NCBI GenBank assembly: GCA_014904845.1
Contig: MU119225.1
Span: forward strand, 233,335 to 297,334
Length of the DNA stretch: 64,000 bases
Reading direction: 5' to 3'
Source: Acephala macrosclerotiorum
Lineage: Eukaryota > Ascomycota > Leotiomycetes > Helotiales > Mollisiaceae
Shown here: in pieces, positions 14,039 to 27,501 of the stretch
How positions within the stretch are numbered: the stretch's first letter is position 1
Layout: each line of letters starts with the position of its first letter
Notes under the pieces: model-generated
What the model was told of the DNA's origin: nothing
Databases searched by the model: none
Seen by the model: only the letters and a program-made list of their open reading frames with translations
Translations under genes and position numbers: made by a program

Positions 14039-14904
14039 ATGGCCCTCCCAGACAGCACCAACGCCCCCAAACCCTCCATCACCCAAATCTTCGAATTCAC
14101 ATCCCACTTCATCGAAAACATCCACCTCCGGCCCAACGGCCACCTCCTCCTCAGCTCCCTCAGCTCCGGCTCCCTCTTCACCCTCAACCCCACCTCCCTG
14201 ACCACAACAGCAAAGCCCATCGTAAACTGTCCCGGCAGCACCGGCCTATCTGGCATCGCAACCATTGGACCCGATCTCTACGCTGTGAGCGGTGGCATCC
14301 ATAGCAGTTTTCGATGATATGAAAGTGTATGTTGTGTCAGTTCTGGGAGGCGACGAGGGGGAGGGGGTCTTGATTGATGTTATTAGTGTCCCGGATACGT
14401 ATGGAAGTTGTGTTTATAGGGTCGATGCCCGAATGAGGAAAGTGGATGTTGCGATTGAGGATCCGTCGCTTGGTCATGGTCCTGTTTTCAAGGTGGGGAT
14501 TAATGGGCTCAAGATCTTCGAGGACTGTTTGTACTTTACGAACTCGGGACAAGGAATTTTTGGAAGGGTGAAGATAGCTGATGATGGGAGTAAGGCGGGA
14601 GAGATTGAAGTTATTGCGAGGATTCCGGGGGGTTGACCCGGGTAGGGGGCATGCGTATGATGATTTTGCGATGGATGGGGAGGGGAATGCGTATGTGACG
14701 CTACACACGAATGAGATTGTGAGGATTACGAAAGATGGGGTTTAGATGACGTTTGCTGGGGGTGGGAATAGTATTGTTTTTAAATCGCCTACTTCGGCTG
14801 CGACGGCACTGGATGGAAAGTCGATATATGTTGCGACGGCGGGCATGACGCCTGGGGTTGGTGAAATGGTGTTTAATGGTCAGGTCATTCAGCTCTCGAT
14901 CTAA
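14039..14904 (+). pseudogene. SMP-30/gluconolactonase-like beta-propeller, broken
   Basis: Homologous-looking protein is spread over three frames: 14039 to about 14290, about 14290 to 14630, and about 14637 to 14904. Family-like blocks are YFTNSGQGIFGRV in the middle part and GHAYDDFAMDGEGNAYVT in the last. The second frame change sits at a run of six G (about 14626-14631) where one G fewer would restore the frame. A TAG at 14743-14745 falls in the third part where Gln would fit, a CAG>TAG change of the RIP type. Intact relatives are six-bladed propellers, often lactonases or of unknown substrate. No intron signal explains the frame changes. A homopolymer sequencing error could account for one break but not for all three defects. 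Confidence 0.7.
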
Positions 14905-15967
14905 GAAAAAGTGCTGGAGATGGTGCATAAGGCAGTAAAGAGCCACTGATGTGCACATCTTAAGGGGAATAAGCTGGATTGAAGGGACTCTTGTATTGGT
15001 GGGTCGAGACTACTCTCCTTTATTTGGACTAAGCCACAGCTCTTACTCTCTTTCCACATCTCTAAGCAAAGCAGGGAGGGCGAATCTCTAGGAAGAACTG
15101 CCTTCTAGTGAGAGTGAATATGTGTCACGTGAATTGGGAAAAGAATGCTTTGTGAGAAGTGTTGGGGAATTCATCGAAAACGGAGAGATTGTTTTTGCAG
15201 TTCGATGTGCGAAGGGATATTTGATAAACTCTAGACCTGTTACACTTGTCTGACCTCCGCTTGAGATGGAGATTCATCGCGGTTCATGCTGGCCTCGCCT
15301 GAGAAGGAGAATTGAAAACTTGACGGGATTTAGGGACTAGACTGGAAAGATGTATACAATTCTGATAAACTTATAGAGATTTGAGAGCGGGAATATGGAT
15401 TCTATACCTAGTCTGAAGAACTAGATTGAAGAAAAGGGGTGAAGTCGATCGTCTATGCCTAGAGACTCGGCTACTGACTAATCTGCGCCCCGTTCAAGTC
15501 CGAGATTTTCCTCAGCTTCTCCTCTGCATCAATGTTCCTCCATCCGAGGGACATGGAAGCGTCGAGACCCTCACTAGGAAGTCTTTGCTATAAGAAGTAT
15601 CATCAAAAGACGCGCAAAGTCGGGATTGCGGAGCTAGTGCAATAGACTTTGCGATAGATCATATGCATCCAGTTGATGCGTTGATTTTTTGGTTCCAAGA
15701 ACTCGACAACAGACTGTCCCAGCGGATATGGGACAATGTATCACGATTTCAGGCCCTCTTGCAATGCCTTCCTTCTCTCATGGCAAGTGTCGTCATCGTT
15801 CTTGATTGGATGTTGTCACGTGCCTTCCTTTTTTGGCCATTCGCACCTGCTAGGTATGGTTGAGACTCGCGGACACTTGCCCAAGTGGAAAGCTTTGATT
15901 CAATTCATGAATGTCCCACACCTGAAAGGTCTTCCAGAGACCTCACACTTCACACCTCATCCTCACC
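14905..15967. other. intergenic, nothing recognised
   Basis: About 1.06 kb, containing short open frames without family resemblance. It probably includes the promoter of the histidine kinase gene, but no specific site could be identified. Confidence 0.5.
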
Positions 15968-18900
15968 ATGTCAGATACGACGGATGATGCAGCAGAGAAG
16001 CCACGGCTTCGACCAAAGCAGATCCGCGCGAGTGCCATTGTCCGTAACATAGTCAAGTATGTTATCAGTCCCCGGCCTTCACTTGTATCTCCGCCCTAAC
16101 TTCAGACAACAGATATTATTCCAACTCAACATCTGCGATCTCTTCCCACCAGGCCACCGCCGAAGGAAGCTGTCATACCAATTCCGATGCATCGACCGCC
16201 TTCACCAGCACAGGCTCACTGATCCCATCAACACCATCGATCGATTGGCCTGAAGATACCGACCACACCTCACTTCGCCATGATCCGACCCTTACTGCCT
16301 TTGCACAACTCGGAGCCTTTCGACTCAATGTTCCACGCGCAATCATATCTCTCATAGACCATGAGTACCAGTGGGTCGTCGCTGAAGCTACACGAAGTGT
16401 TTCTCTTCAAGACCCGACCAAAATGGACCCTGGCGACGAGCTATGGTGCGGCACAATTCGAGTACCCCAGAACTGTAAGTGTCAATCTTTCTAAAAACCA
16501 ACGTTGTCATTCCCCCAGCATTTCGTGGACTTAATACACACCATGCCAGGCCGGGCAGAGGTTCTACAGGACATTCAGCGAAGCGTCATAATATTGGAGA
16601 GCGACCGTCCTTGCGTCAAGAAAGTGGGCCAAGAAAGGCCCACCAGAGCTGGAAGATTAAAAGCCGCTAAGAGCTGTCCAATCGTGCTTGTACCAAAGGC
16701 GGAAGCTAACTGAGATCTTGAAAATCAGGGGGCCTATGTCCCGAGACAATCCACACTTTCAACTGCGAGGATGGTAGCATGAATAAAGCGACAGAACACG
16801 TTACAGCGAACCAGCGATGCTATGTCATCAATGACCTCGCAGCCATCGAATGCTTCAAGGATAAGCCATATGTTGTCGGACCCCCTTTCATTCGGTTCTA
16901 CGCCGAAGTCCCTCTCAAAACACGGTCCGGATATATCATAGGTAGGCCTACCTGCTTGGAGGGATAATCCTGGATCTCCCAAGGCTTGTGGAATATTATA
17001 CTCTCCCCTTTGAAATGCTTGCTGACCGACATCTTGGGCATAGGAGGGTACTGTGTAGTCGACGACAAACCACGAGCCGATGGCTTGGACACTGCGGCAC
17101 TCGACAAATTGATAGAAGTAGCGGCCGCTGTGATGGATCACCTGGAGCTTGTAGTGGCCCAGGATCGCCTTCAGCGTTCCCAGCAGATGATGCAAGGCTT
17201 GGGACGATTCGTTGATGGTAAATCTGTTCGACAATGGTGGAAAGAAGTCTTCAACGAGCAATTCCAGGATCTGGACTCCCTCAAAAGCAAGGGGAAAGCC
17301 ACGGATGAATCACCCGGGTTCGTAAGGACATTGTCAACAGGGTCTGAACCGTCGAAGCCCGAATCCCATCCACCCGACAGAGCAGACGCCCCTTCTGCAG
17401 TGTCCACCCACAATCGGACCACGAGTGGGGCCGAGTTAGATTCATTAGCAGTTACCGTCCCCGAGACTGGCAGCGACAAAAGCACGGCAACAGAGCTCGC
17501 ATTTATGAGGCAGATAACGAACAGTACTCTTCGGTATGATCAATCACGGATGAGCATCACTACCAACGCTACTGGATTTGTGTCTCCTCCCCTTCTGATG
17601 CCCAGTAAAATTCCCCAGGAAGATCTTGCTCGCGGAGCCTTGAAGCTCCTCTTCTCGCGAGCTAGTCATCTCATCAAGCAATCGAGCGACCTGGACGGAA
17701 TCATTTTTTTGGATGCGTCACTTCAAGATATTGCTGTAACGAATACTCAAAGAGGTCCCGAATCAAGTTCCAAGCCCAGGTACGAAGTTCCGGACTCTGG
17801 TCGTGGTAAAACCAACACCAGTGTACGTGTACCTGAACGCAGTACCGTCATCATTGGCGGTTCAGTAGCTTTACCTGATGCTCTCAATCCCGCTTTCAAA
17901 GGCACTTCGATCACCAGGGGCAGAGGCGCGCAGTCACCCGTTTGTGATCTGTTGGGGTATGCATTACAAGGCAAACCTAACACAGGCGTGTTAGGTTCTA
18001 GTCCTTTGCCATGGCACTTGTCCTTACCTCAATCCACGTTGCGGGGCCTATTGCAACGCTATCCGCAAGGAGAGGTCTTTCTGTTTAATGAAGATGGAGT
18101 TCTACTGGACATGAACGAAGATAGGGACATGCGATGCTGCGGCCCAGGAGAGGCCGAAACCCGAACAAAATTTGAGAGAAAGAAAGAACAGTTAAGGGCT
18201 TATCAATTAATGGATATTTGTCCCGGCGCACGAGCAATCATATTTTTCCCGCTATGGGATCCTCAGAAGGATCAATGGTTTGCTGGCAGCCTAGCTTGGA
18301 CTAAAGACCCTGGACGACTGCTGCAGAAGGAGGACGTCACTTTTCTCGCGGGTTTTGGAAGCTGCATCATGGCTGAGAAGTCAAAGATGGATGCTTTGAG
18401 TGCAGACCGTGCGAAGATTGATTTCATCTCATCAGTTAGCCACGAGTTGCGATCGCCCCTTCATGGTATCTTAGCAACCACGGAGTCCCTCAACGAAACG
18501 ACTACAGATTTAGAGCAGGATGAAATGATTCGGATAGTTTCAAGTTGTGGGGAGGTCTTGCTCGATACTCTGGATCATGTGTATGCTCTGCTCCTTCAAC
18601 TATGGTCACGAGCAGTGCTGACTATTTTTTAGTCTTGATTATGCTAAGATTAGCAACAATATGAAATTGGGTAGAGCCAAGACTGGACAGGAAATTGCTC
18701 GCTCTCCGCAACAGGTTGGACGAATTACAACCTTCGATTTGTGTGATCTTGTCGAAACTGCTGTTGTAAGTCCCACCTTTTCGAAGACATACACCCTCCT
18801 CTCCTTTTGTGTTTTCTCTAGAATTTTGGGACACGAATCTACTACATTTCCATGTCCTAGTACCCCTGGGACTTTCTCGAACATCACAGAGAAGTATATT

Positions 18901-20732
18901 GACTCCCAGATTTTGGGTAATAGGAGGGTATTTTCGCCGGATACAACCACAGAAAAATCAAGACCCTGGAGAGGCCTGCCGAGAAGGAGAGCAGACTCGA
19001 GCAGCAGAGGTCCAGCCGACTCACACCGCTAAACATGAATCCAAATGTTATGATCATTGTCGAGATTCAAAAGCGACCGTCATACGTGCTCGAATCGCAG
19101 AGAGGGGCATGGAAGCGCATTCTGACCAATCTCTTTGGAAATGCTCTCAAATACACCGAAGGCGGCTTTGTCAGAGTTGGCCTTCGGGTTATTGCAGCTC
19201 AGGGCGGTGAAGCCAATTCCGATGCAACTGTAGCTGTTCTTGAAATCGAGGACTCTGGTATCGGGATTTCGAAAGACTTTTTGAAGCATCGCCTCTACAC
19301 GCCCTTCTCACAAGAAAATCCCCACTCGGCGGGAACGGGCCTTGGCCTAAGTATTGTTCGACAGCTGGTAGCCGATCTAGAAGGCACAATCGATGTCGGC
19401 AGCGAACAGGAATATGGAACTGGTGTCAAAGTTACAATCCCTCTCGTTTTGTCCACCCCGCAACAATCAGAAAAGTTGCCTGCAGGAAACCAGGCCATGA
19501 TTCGGGACATTGCTGTCTGGTGCAAACGGCTCAAACTTTGCTTGATTGGATTCGAATACTTCCCCGAACTTGACGAGACGCCGACCGGTATTCTCACTGC
19601 TTACGCAAGGCGGATGCTTGCAATTCGATCGTCGATTTCCACTTTCGCAACTGACTGGTTTGGACTTGAAATCTGTTACGCTTCATCGATTACTGCTGCC
19701 ACTGGCGACATCTTCATTGGAATGCAATCCAAGATTAAACTTTCCGAACTAGATACTAAACAGCAGCCTCTGATCGTGTTCGAGGATTTCTATACTGGTA
19801 TTCGTCGCCAGAACGGAGGAGGAATATTCTACATGTCGCAGCCGTAAGAATTGCCCTCGGTGTCCCACTTTATCTCACAACTTTACTCTAGTTCTATTTC
19901 GCTGACATTTCGTAGTGTTGGACCTCATAAGATGGCTAGAATGCTTGGACTATGCCTGGATTACAAGACTGCCAATTTCGACTCATCTTCATCTTCAGAT
20001 TCAGATGACAACGCAACAGCGTCTTCATTCCCATTTCCTACTTCGATGGACCAGAATGCACCCGTACTTCAGAAACTAAGTCGCAGCCCTAGTGAACGTG
20101 TTATGAGGAGTCGCTCGGGCTCCGGATTCCCCCTTCATTCTCGTGAGCCTTTATATCCTGCTCCGTTACCATCCCCTGATTTTCAACCAGAAGTGCAGGA
20201 GGCTGTAGGGATGAAAGCGAGGACCACAGTCCTTCTTGTGGAGGATAATCCTGTCAACATGAAGGTATGACTCCTAACGTCCCTGTTTCGCCGGTACTGT
20301 ACATTTGGAATGTACTGACACTGGCAGATTCTCGTGAACCACATGAATCGGGCAAAGGAAGAGCACATATCTGCCTTCAATGGCCTGGAGGCTGTCAAAA
20401 TGTACCAGGCTGATCCGGACATTATCAAAGTCATATTCATGGGTATGTTATATCTAATGCTACTCCTTGCTCTTGTTCCTGCTGACTCTGAATATGCAGA
20501 CGTTGCTATGCCGGTTAAGGATGGAATCGAGGCGACTCGAGAAATACGAACATTCGAAGCGGAAAACAATCTCCCCAGAGTCCGAATTGCCGCTGTGACT
20601 TGCTTTTCCTCCGCGGAGTATCAGCGGGACGCCTTTGCCGCCGGTGTGGACTTGTTCCTGGTCAAGCCCGTGCCGATGAAGGCTTTGAAGCCGATTCTCG
20701 AGATGGACCCAAACATTGTCAATCCTCTATGA
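15968..20732 (+). CDS. hybrid histidine kinase (GAF-HisKA-HATPase-REC)
   Basis: Nine exons: 15968-16056, 16113-16474, 16729-16941, 17044-18580, 18633-18765, 18924-19843, 19916-20264, 20328-20442, 20500-20732 (1316 aa), all phases consistent. A GAF-like sensor region spans about residues 90-255 (VINDLAA, DKPYVVGPPFIRFYAEVP), followed by a long polar linker. The H-box SHELRSPLHG carries His688. The N-box NLFGNALKYTEGG (Asn851) and the ATP-lid motifs DSGIGIS and GTGLGLS follow. The receiver has the acidic pair ED (1194-1195), phospho-acceptor Asp1240 in FMDVAMP, Thr1273 and Lys1295. All phosphotransfer residues are present, so the protein should autophosphorylate His688 and relay to Asp1240, then to an HPt protein. 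No membrane segment is seen, so a cytosolic sensor is likely; the signal is unknown. The second intron is unusually long (254 nt), and the sixth could end at 19891 instead of 19915. Confidence 0.88.
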
Positions 20733-21197
20733 TGATGGAAATGTCCTCCAGAGCTGGGGGCAATGACTGGTACTTGAACATTGTTTGATAATTATTGTTA
20801 TCAAGGGAGCATGGGGCTAAGGTGGCACAGGAGCTTGAAGACAGACGAGAATGCACTTTCTTGCTAGAGACAACGACAGATTCTCGGTCTAGACCTTGCT
20901 ATACTAGATTGTTACTTTTAGGACAAAGAAACATGAAATTGTGTAACCCTGATAGACTGAAATGTTGACTTGGAAAGTGTCTCAATTTCGGGTGCCTAAT
21001 GAGATCACGAGATTCGCCTCAGCCCGCCGCGCATCAACCGCGTCATACCTCACCAGGACAAGCTACGGCGACAGTACCACCACCAAGGCATACGGAACAC
21101 AAAATGCGCTGAACCTCCCACTAAAGGCTCTTTGACCAGAGCAGCGAAACTTCGAACTCACTCTCGCGACAATCAACACTCTGCTGAAATAATAACA
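20733..21197. other. intergenic, nothing recognised
   Basis: 465 bases between the kinase stop and the GAP start. It holds the kinase 3' region and the GAP promoter; no specific signal was recognised. Confidence 0.5.
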
Positions 21198-24025
21198 ATG
21201 ACGTCGTCTTCAGGTCCTGCCAGACCGGAATCGCCATCAAACAGCTTCTACGCCCTCAGCGACGACGAAGAGGGCGAATATAATACCATTACCCATACCA
21301 CGACCGGTCGAGGAGTCAAACTGCTCTTCTCCAAGTCCAAGGTCTGCCGTCCTGGTCTCTGCCCGCACTGCAGGTGTCTGTCAATGCGGGGTAATTTTTT
21401 TGGCCATGAGCTGATACGTGTTACCACAGGTCTACATCCACCCTACTCCTTCTGCGAAAGATAATATTCCTGGTTACATCGCGCTTCTACAACAGAAACC
21501 TGCTCCGGATAGCAGACCGACATCGAGTTCTTCGGCATCTGCGAGATTGAAGACTGCAGGTAGTCTCCTGCTAGCTTGGTTGCCGGAACACAGTTTGGGA
21601 GATGCGTTGGATACCTATGTCAAAGTCGACCTGAGCGATGGAGACAGTCCGCCCAAACAATCATACCTTGTTCCTCCACCTCCTACTACTACGACACATT
21701 CTGATACGATAGGCCATTATGCTTTCGCTATCCCGGTTTCAGCGGTCTATTCATTGCTAGTCAGACCACCGAGTCTAGGCTGGTGGTTCGGGTCTGTCAT
21801 CATTAATTCTAGAGCGGGAGATTCCTTCCCAGCGTTGTTTTTCCACGATAGTGAATGTCAATCAACGATTCTGCAGAAGAAGAAATATGCGAGGGAGAAT
21901 ATGGATCCGTTTGGGGCGAATGGGGAGATGTTTTGGGGTGGAGATGAGGTTCTCAGGTGGTTGAGACGGTATGTGGATGTTGAGAGGAGTGGGGCGGAAC
22001 CGAATATCTATCTTATTGAACCAACGGTGGAAGATAAAGAGGCGTTTGGGAGCAAAGGGAAGGTTATACAAGCAGCGGAAGTGAGGAGACCGAGTAGTAG
22101 TGGGGTTCAGGTTGGAGCGGCGGCAGGAGCGAGTCCTAGGGGTGCGGGACAGAGAGATGCGGGGATGGATCCGGTTACGAAGTTTGTTAAGGAGGCGGGG
22201 TGGAATTTAATGGAGAAGTTTAGTAAGGTTACGACTTTTACGAGGCGGACAGCGGATTCGGTGATTGAGAATCCGAGGATACCGCCGCAGGTCAGACGGT
22301 TGCTTAAGAATCCCGAAGTTCAGACGTTGCAGGATGAATTCGATTCTGCGAGGATATATCTTGCGAGGTGGGCGATGGGGATTGCGGAGCAGAGTGAGAG
22401 GGATAGGAATCAGAGGATATGGACGGCGAGAGATGTGCTAGAGATGGAGGAGACTGATGTTGGAGATTTTGAGCTGCTGGACATGGAGATGGGAAGGCTC
22501 GGTCTGAAGGAGCTGAGAAAGACTGTTACCCTGAAAGAGTGGAATAGCTTCTTTGATCCAAAGACGGGACGATTGCAAGTCACAGTTGACGAAGTGAAGG
22601 AAAGGGTCTTCCACGGCGGCCTCGATCCTGATGATGGAGTCAGGAAAGAGGCTTGGTTGTTCCTTCTTGGTGTCTACGACTGGGAATCCACAGCTGAAGA
22701 CAGAAAGGTGGAGATCGCCAGCTTCAGAGATGAATACGTTCGACTGAAGGGAGCATGGTGGGACCGTCTTGTCGACCTTGGCGGCGAAGGTGAAGAAGGA
22801 GAATGGTGGCGTGAGCAAAAGGGCCGAATAGGTATATGAATCTGAATTCCCCTTCTCAAGACTACAGTATAGGCTGACATATCCCATTCCTTGGGATCTC
22901 CGCTGTAGAGAAAGATGTACACCGAACAGATCGTACAATCCCCTTATTCGCAGGCGAAGACGCACCACACCCAGACCCCTCATCCCCCTTTGCAGACGTA
23001 GGAACAAACGTCCACCTTGAGCAAATGAAAGACATGCTCCTCACTTACAACGAATACAATCGCGATCTCGGTTACGTCCAAGGCATGTCCGACCTCCTGG
23101 CCCCCATCTACGCAGTAACGCAAGACGACGCAATCGCTTTCTGGGGCTTCCAACATTTCATGGACCGCATGGAACGCAACTTCCTCCGCGACCAGTCAGG
23201 CATGCGAAAACAGCTCCTGACTCTCGATCATCTGGTCCAACTCATGGATCCGAAACTCTACATCCATCTCCAATCCGCTGATTCGACCAACTTCTTTTTC
23301 TTCTTTAGAATGCTGTTGGTGTGGTATAAGAGGGAGTTTGCGTGGTTAGATGTTCTGACGCTTTGGGAGAGGTTGTGGACGGATTATTTGAGTAGTGGAT
23401 TTCATTTGTTTATTGCGTTGGCGATATTGGAGAAGCATCGGAATGTTATTATGGAGCATTTGAAGCATTTTGACGAGGTGTTGAAATATGGTATATCTCC
23501 TCATTCACGATTTGAGAAATGAAGGCTAACAAGAACAAAGTCAACGAACTCTCCAACACAATAGACCTAGAATCAACACTCATCCGCGCAGAAGCTCTCT
23601 TCCGCCGCTTCCAAAGAACAGTCGAAGCAATTGACAAGAAATCTAACTTCCCCGCCCCCAAGCTTCGCCACAGAGTCCAAAACGCATCGCTTGGCTCAAC
23701 GCAATCTCTCCGCTCACCTCCTAGTTCTCCTGGTGCTACGGCAAATACTAGTGGGACTAGTGTTGTGAGTGCTGGGGGGACGAATAGTGGTGCTACCGCT
23801 GGACCGAGCAGTCCAGGGACAAGGCCAGGGAGTGGAGGGAGAGGTGGAAGGGGAAGTGTGGATAAGGGGAAGGGGAAAGCGAAGGAGGATGGAGAGTTGG
23901 AGGAGCAGAGACCGTTGGTTATTAGTCCCGAGTTGAGGGAACTACTTAGTAGGAAAGTCGAAATTTTGCCGAGGAAGGTTGTTGCTAAGACGGGGGAGGG
24001 GCTGAGTAGTTTGGGGAAGAAGTAG
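21198..24025 (+). CDS. gyp7: Rab GTPase-activating protein, Gyp7-like TBC
   Basis: Four exons, 21198-21341, 21430-22831, 22909-23490 and 23541-24025, encode 870 aa. The N-terminus has the Gyp7-type block FSKSK/VYIHPTPSAKDNIPG, whose exons are joined across an atypical GTCTGC donor. The TBC domain starts near residue 400. Its arginine finger IEKDVHR (Arg521) is split by the third exon junction, and its glutamine finger is GYVQGM (Gln573), so the catalytic pair for GTP hydrolysis is complete. Known members inactivate Ypt7/Rab7 and related Rabs in vacuolar traffic. The C-terminus is low-complexity, rich in Gly, Ser, Thr and Pro, then Lys and Glu. No break found. The symbol is given by family resemblance only. 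Confidence 0.9.
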
Positions 24026-24649
24026 CTCAGTCGTGTAGAGGGGTGGGTCATGGAGATGGTGTATGGCGTTGTTGGTGTACTAGTAATTGGGATGGGAAGC
24101 ATGGGATAACTTAGTTGATTTGGTTTGTAGGGCATATAGCAATAGGTAGCGTGCGTACGAATTGATACACTCTGCACTTCTTGTGGTGGTGCTTTTCTGC
24201 GAAAATGGTACGATGTCTAAATCCTCATTCCTAACATGCGAGCAGCCAAATTGAAAGCAATTTTGGATCACAACCCCGATGCAACGACCATTTCCACCTC
24301 AGATTGAACCGATACCTAGCCGTTGTCAGTGGAGGATATGTCGTCGCTGCTTATTGTCTTCCTTATCTTGAAGTTGGTGTAGGAATGAAGCCCCATTTGA
24401 CTAAATGACTAGTCACGCACGATAACTCCTGCTTTATGCCATTATTTCGAGGACTAGGCGTTGCTGGTCTCCGTATGAAGTCTGCCAAGTCGAGACGGTT
24501 TTGTTGATAGCTTGAAGGCCAGCAATCTGGCTCCGGCAACAAGTTCAGGGCTTCTTCTTTTGAGACCCAAAAATTTTTTTTTTTTCCTGTCAGAAATTGC
24601 AAGATACAGAAATTTATGTATAGCGCTCGCTGTCGCATTCGTTCAAGGT
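24026..24649. other. intergenic, nothing recognised
   Basis: 624 bases between the convergent GAP gene and the chitinase relic; no coding content recognised. Confidence 0.5.
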
Positions 24650-27154
24650 TCAATGGCGGTGGCAATCGCAACTAATGAGGGACACGTTTGATTCAACCCA
24701 AAATGCTCGATTGAAGCCATTACTACCTCCGTGACAGCCATCGGCAACGTAGGCATTGGTATCCTGTCGTAGTATTAGCACAAGGCTTTAATATGTGCTC
24801 AGGGGTGGAGATGTCAGGTTTTCCAAATAGTTTGACGATTAGGAGGAAATGCAAAATAGGATTGAGAAGCACGTACCGCATTATACACCTTGCCATGACC
24901 AGTGGTCTCAAGCTGAAAACTATCGTTGCATTTAAAGACTGCCATGCAATCGCTCCAGTCAGTGAGCTGACTGACCGAATTTTGTGAAGTCGTAGCGGCT
25001 AGCTTCGAGATTGTGTAGCTAGGATTAGTAGTAACATCATCTCCAATACTAGTAAGACTATTAGTGGCAAGGTTTACTAGAGATGCTTCAAATAATAGAT
25101 CGTCCAAGTCTAAGGCATAAACCATCCTACTTTTTAAACACTTGTCATTAGCGTATATCCTCTTTAACGCGAGCGTTTCTTCGTCGTCGTAAGATACCCA
25201 TTAATCCGTGTTCCAAACAATATATTTGACCGCGGCTTCTTTATCTAGAATAAGCGTCAAGCTATACTGCGTAATAATACTTTGAATCTTTGAGTTTAAC
25301 AATATTCCGGACGTTTAAGTGCATTCCCTTGGGTCTGCTCCGCCACTAAAAGGACAGCAAGGGGTTGTGCACGTAGGATCGGAGAGAATGAATGAACGGC
25401 CGTAAAATCCGAGGCCAAGTACGACTTTTAATAGGTCCATTTTATTGCGCTAAAATAGAACGAGGTCCGCTATGCTCTTAGTAAGGGTTGTATATGGTTT
25501 TACAACAGCCTGAGTGTAGGGAGAATTGCCATCCCACGTCCCGTGACTGTGTTTATGTGTTAAGATGTATTGCCATAAGTTTCAGGATATATGGAAAATA
25601 ATTCCGAAACAAAGTGCGGTGCTAATAAGCCCAAGCCTCAAAAGAGTCCCGCTCTGTTGAGCTCCGGAAGGTGACGAGAGAGGGGTATATGAGAGGGGTA
25701 CGAACATATCATAGGACATAAAGTTGAAGGCATCAACGTAATCCGATATTCCCACGATATCAAAACCTTGGAGATACTAATAAGATGAAGGCAGTGTGGC
25801 CCTAATTCCGTACTTAGAGCTACACGCAGTTTTCAATTCCTTGAGGAAAGTAACGAAGTTTGCCGTATCTGCTGCTACACCGTCACGGTCAGACGCAGCT
25901 GGATATTCCCAGTCGATATCAATGCCTTCAATATGTTAGCTTTGGTTCTCAATGAGTGGATGCTCTGCAACTCTTGGGGCGTGTCTTCGAAGCTGCAAAA
26001 GCATACAGCTCTTATGATGTCTAATCGAACCTTCTAAACATATGGAATTGCAAAATCGGACTAAGCGATGAAAGGAGGGAGGAGAGAGAAGCTCATACCG
26101 TCAAATGAGAAGGTTTCCATGAATTGCAGAGCTGACGCAATGAAGGTTGCGCGATTGCCTGCGCTGCCGACCATATCCGAAAAGATCTTTCCGCCAGCAG
26201 GCCACCCACCCACCGATATGAAGACCTTTAGTCCGCTCGTAGATGACTTCAAGTTGGTGAAGCGCGGATACAGTTCAGCATCGAAGCTGTTCATCTGCGA
26301 GATCGTATAGTCACTGTCGATAAGTGGGAAGGCGTAGTTTAGTTGTGTCCTGCAAGTATCGGGGAAGTTAGTGACTGCTATATTAGAATTACTTCGGGAG
26401 AAATATATCTCACTATCTCAGGATGCAGTCCCGAGACATTACGGATTAGGAAATAATGGGTTTCCCCAAACCTCACCAAACGCCGTCAGTGATATTTTCT
26501 GGTGCCCAGGCATCGCATGGGCGAGTATACGATGAGTTGTGCATCACTCGAGCTTCCTGCACATGATCTGTTCCGTGTTAGCAGAGGTCCGCAGAATTTG
26601 TGCGAAAGCAAGAAGCATTTTATAAGCCCAGCGGTTGCCACTGAGGTCATTAGTATGATAGAAGTGCTAGAATGATGAAGTGTATACGATTGGTCGATCA
26701 ACATGCCATACTTGGTATCTGTGCAGTAAAATGCTCGATGGGGGTAAGAGCAGGTAAGAGCAGGTAATTATAGCTTACGGCTCATCAACAGTAGTGAACC
26801 CAGTAACACATCCTGTACCACAGAAGTCTGATGTTGTCCCACAAAATCCGTATTGACTGCAGCTACGTTAAGGGGACAGTTGTAGCTGTCAGAGGGTGTA
26901 TATGCTGGGCCGTATCAGCTAAAGTATCAACTCTTGAGAAGCAAGCTATACTTACGCCCACACTCTGCTACAGCATCGCAGCTACTTGTGCAGTTCCCCG
27001 TGCCACACTATGTAGGGCCAAAACCACAGTATTCTCCATTGCAGCAACCGGAGACGCAAGGGCTCGTAGCTGAATAACTCCCACTCTGAGCAATAGAAAG
27101 ATCCAAGGAGGACAGGAAGAGAGCAATTGCGCTCAATATCCTAACAAAATACAT
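24650..27154 (-). pseudogene. GH18 chitinase with ChtBD1 modules, decayed
   Basis: Reading leftwards from an ATG at 27154: a signal peptide, a Cys-rich chitin-binding type 1 module (CVSGCCNGEYCGFGP), a second such module with a 1-base deletion near 26865 (CSQYGFCG), then the GH18 barrel with SYTRPCDAWAPENI, LKVFISVGGW and the catalytic DGIDIDWEYP across an intron. Later blocks are KVVLGLGFYGRSF and YALDLDD, and the frame ends at 24650-24652. In-frame stops: 27008-27010, 25777-25779 and 25450-25452 (both at Trp positions, TGG>TAG), and 25201-25203 (Gln position, CAA>TAA). The Trp and Gln changes are CpA>TpA transitions. Intact relatives are secreted enzymes that cleave chitin. The gene is divergent from the LysM gene, a pairing known in other fungi. 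Confidence 0.8.
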
Positions 27155-27501
27155 TGTGTTGAAGCCCATCGATTAGAAACGAGTCGCGGCGACATGATAA
27201 GAATATGCAGGGCCGTAGGTATATACAGCTCAAGCAACCTGTCGGCTCAGATTCGGGAGATCATATTCCACCAGAGCGATCGGATCAGATCCCTACCCCC
27301 TCGACTTTTTTTTCTTCATAAAAGGGGGTTGCGTGCGTGCCCAAGCTGACCCAATCTTATCAGCCCAGTATCTCCAAATCTTCAGGGGGACGGCTGGAGG
27401 TGGGGTGTTGTCGGTAATTGTGCGAGATTTGATATTGAGCCCAACCCTGATATGTTATTTTTCTGTCTTCCTCCAGTCATGACCATCTGCTCTCATCAAC
27501 T
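27155..27501. promoter_or_regulatory. divergent intergenic promoter region
   Basis: 347 bases separate the two outward-facing start codons of the chitinase and LysM relics, so both promoters must have been here and may have shared control. A pyrimidine-rich stretch is seen near 27300-27320. No defined binding site could be named. Confidence 0.4.

Noticed and set aside
26748..26768. Tandem GTAAGAGCAG repeat as a regulatory element
   Set aside because: Two copies inside a probable intron of a decayed gene; no reason to assign function.
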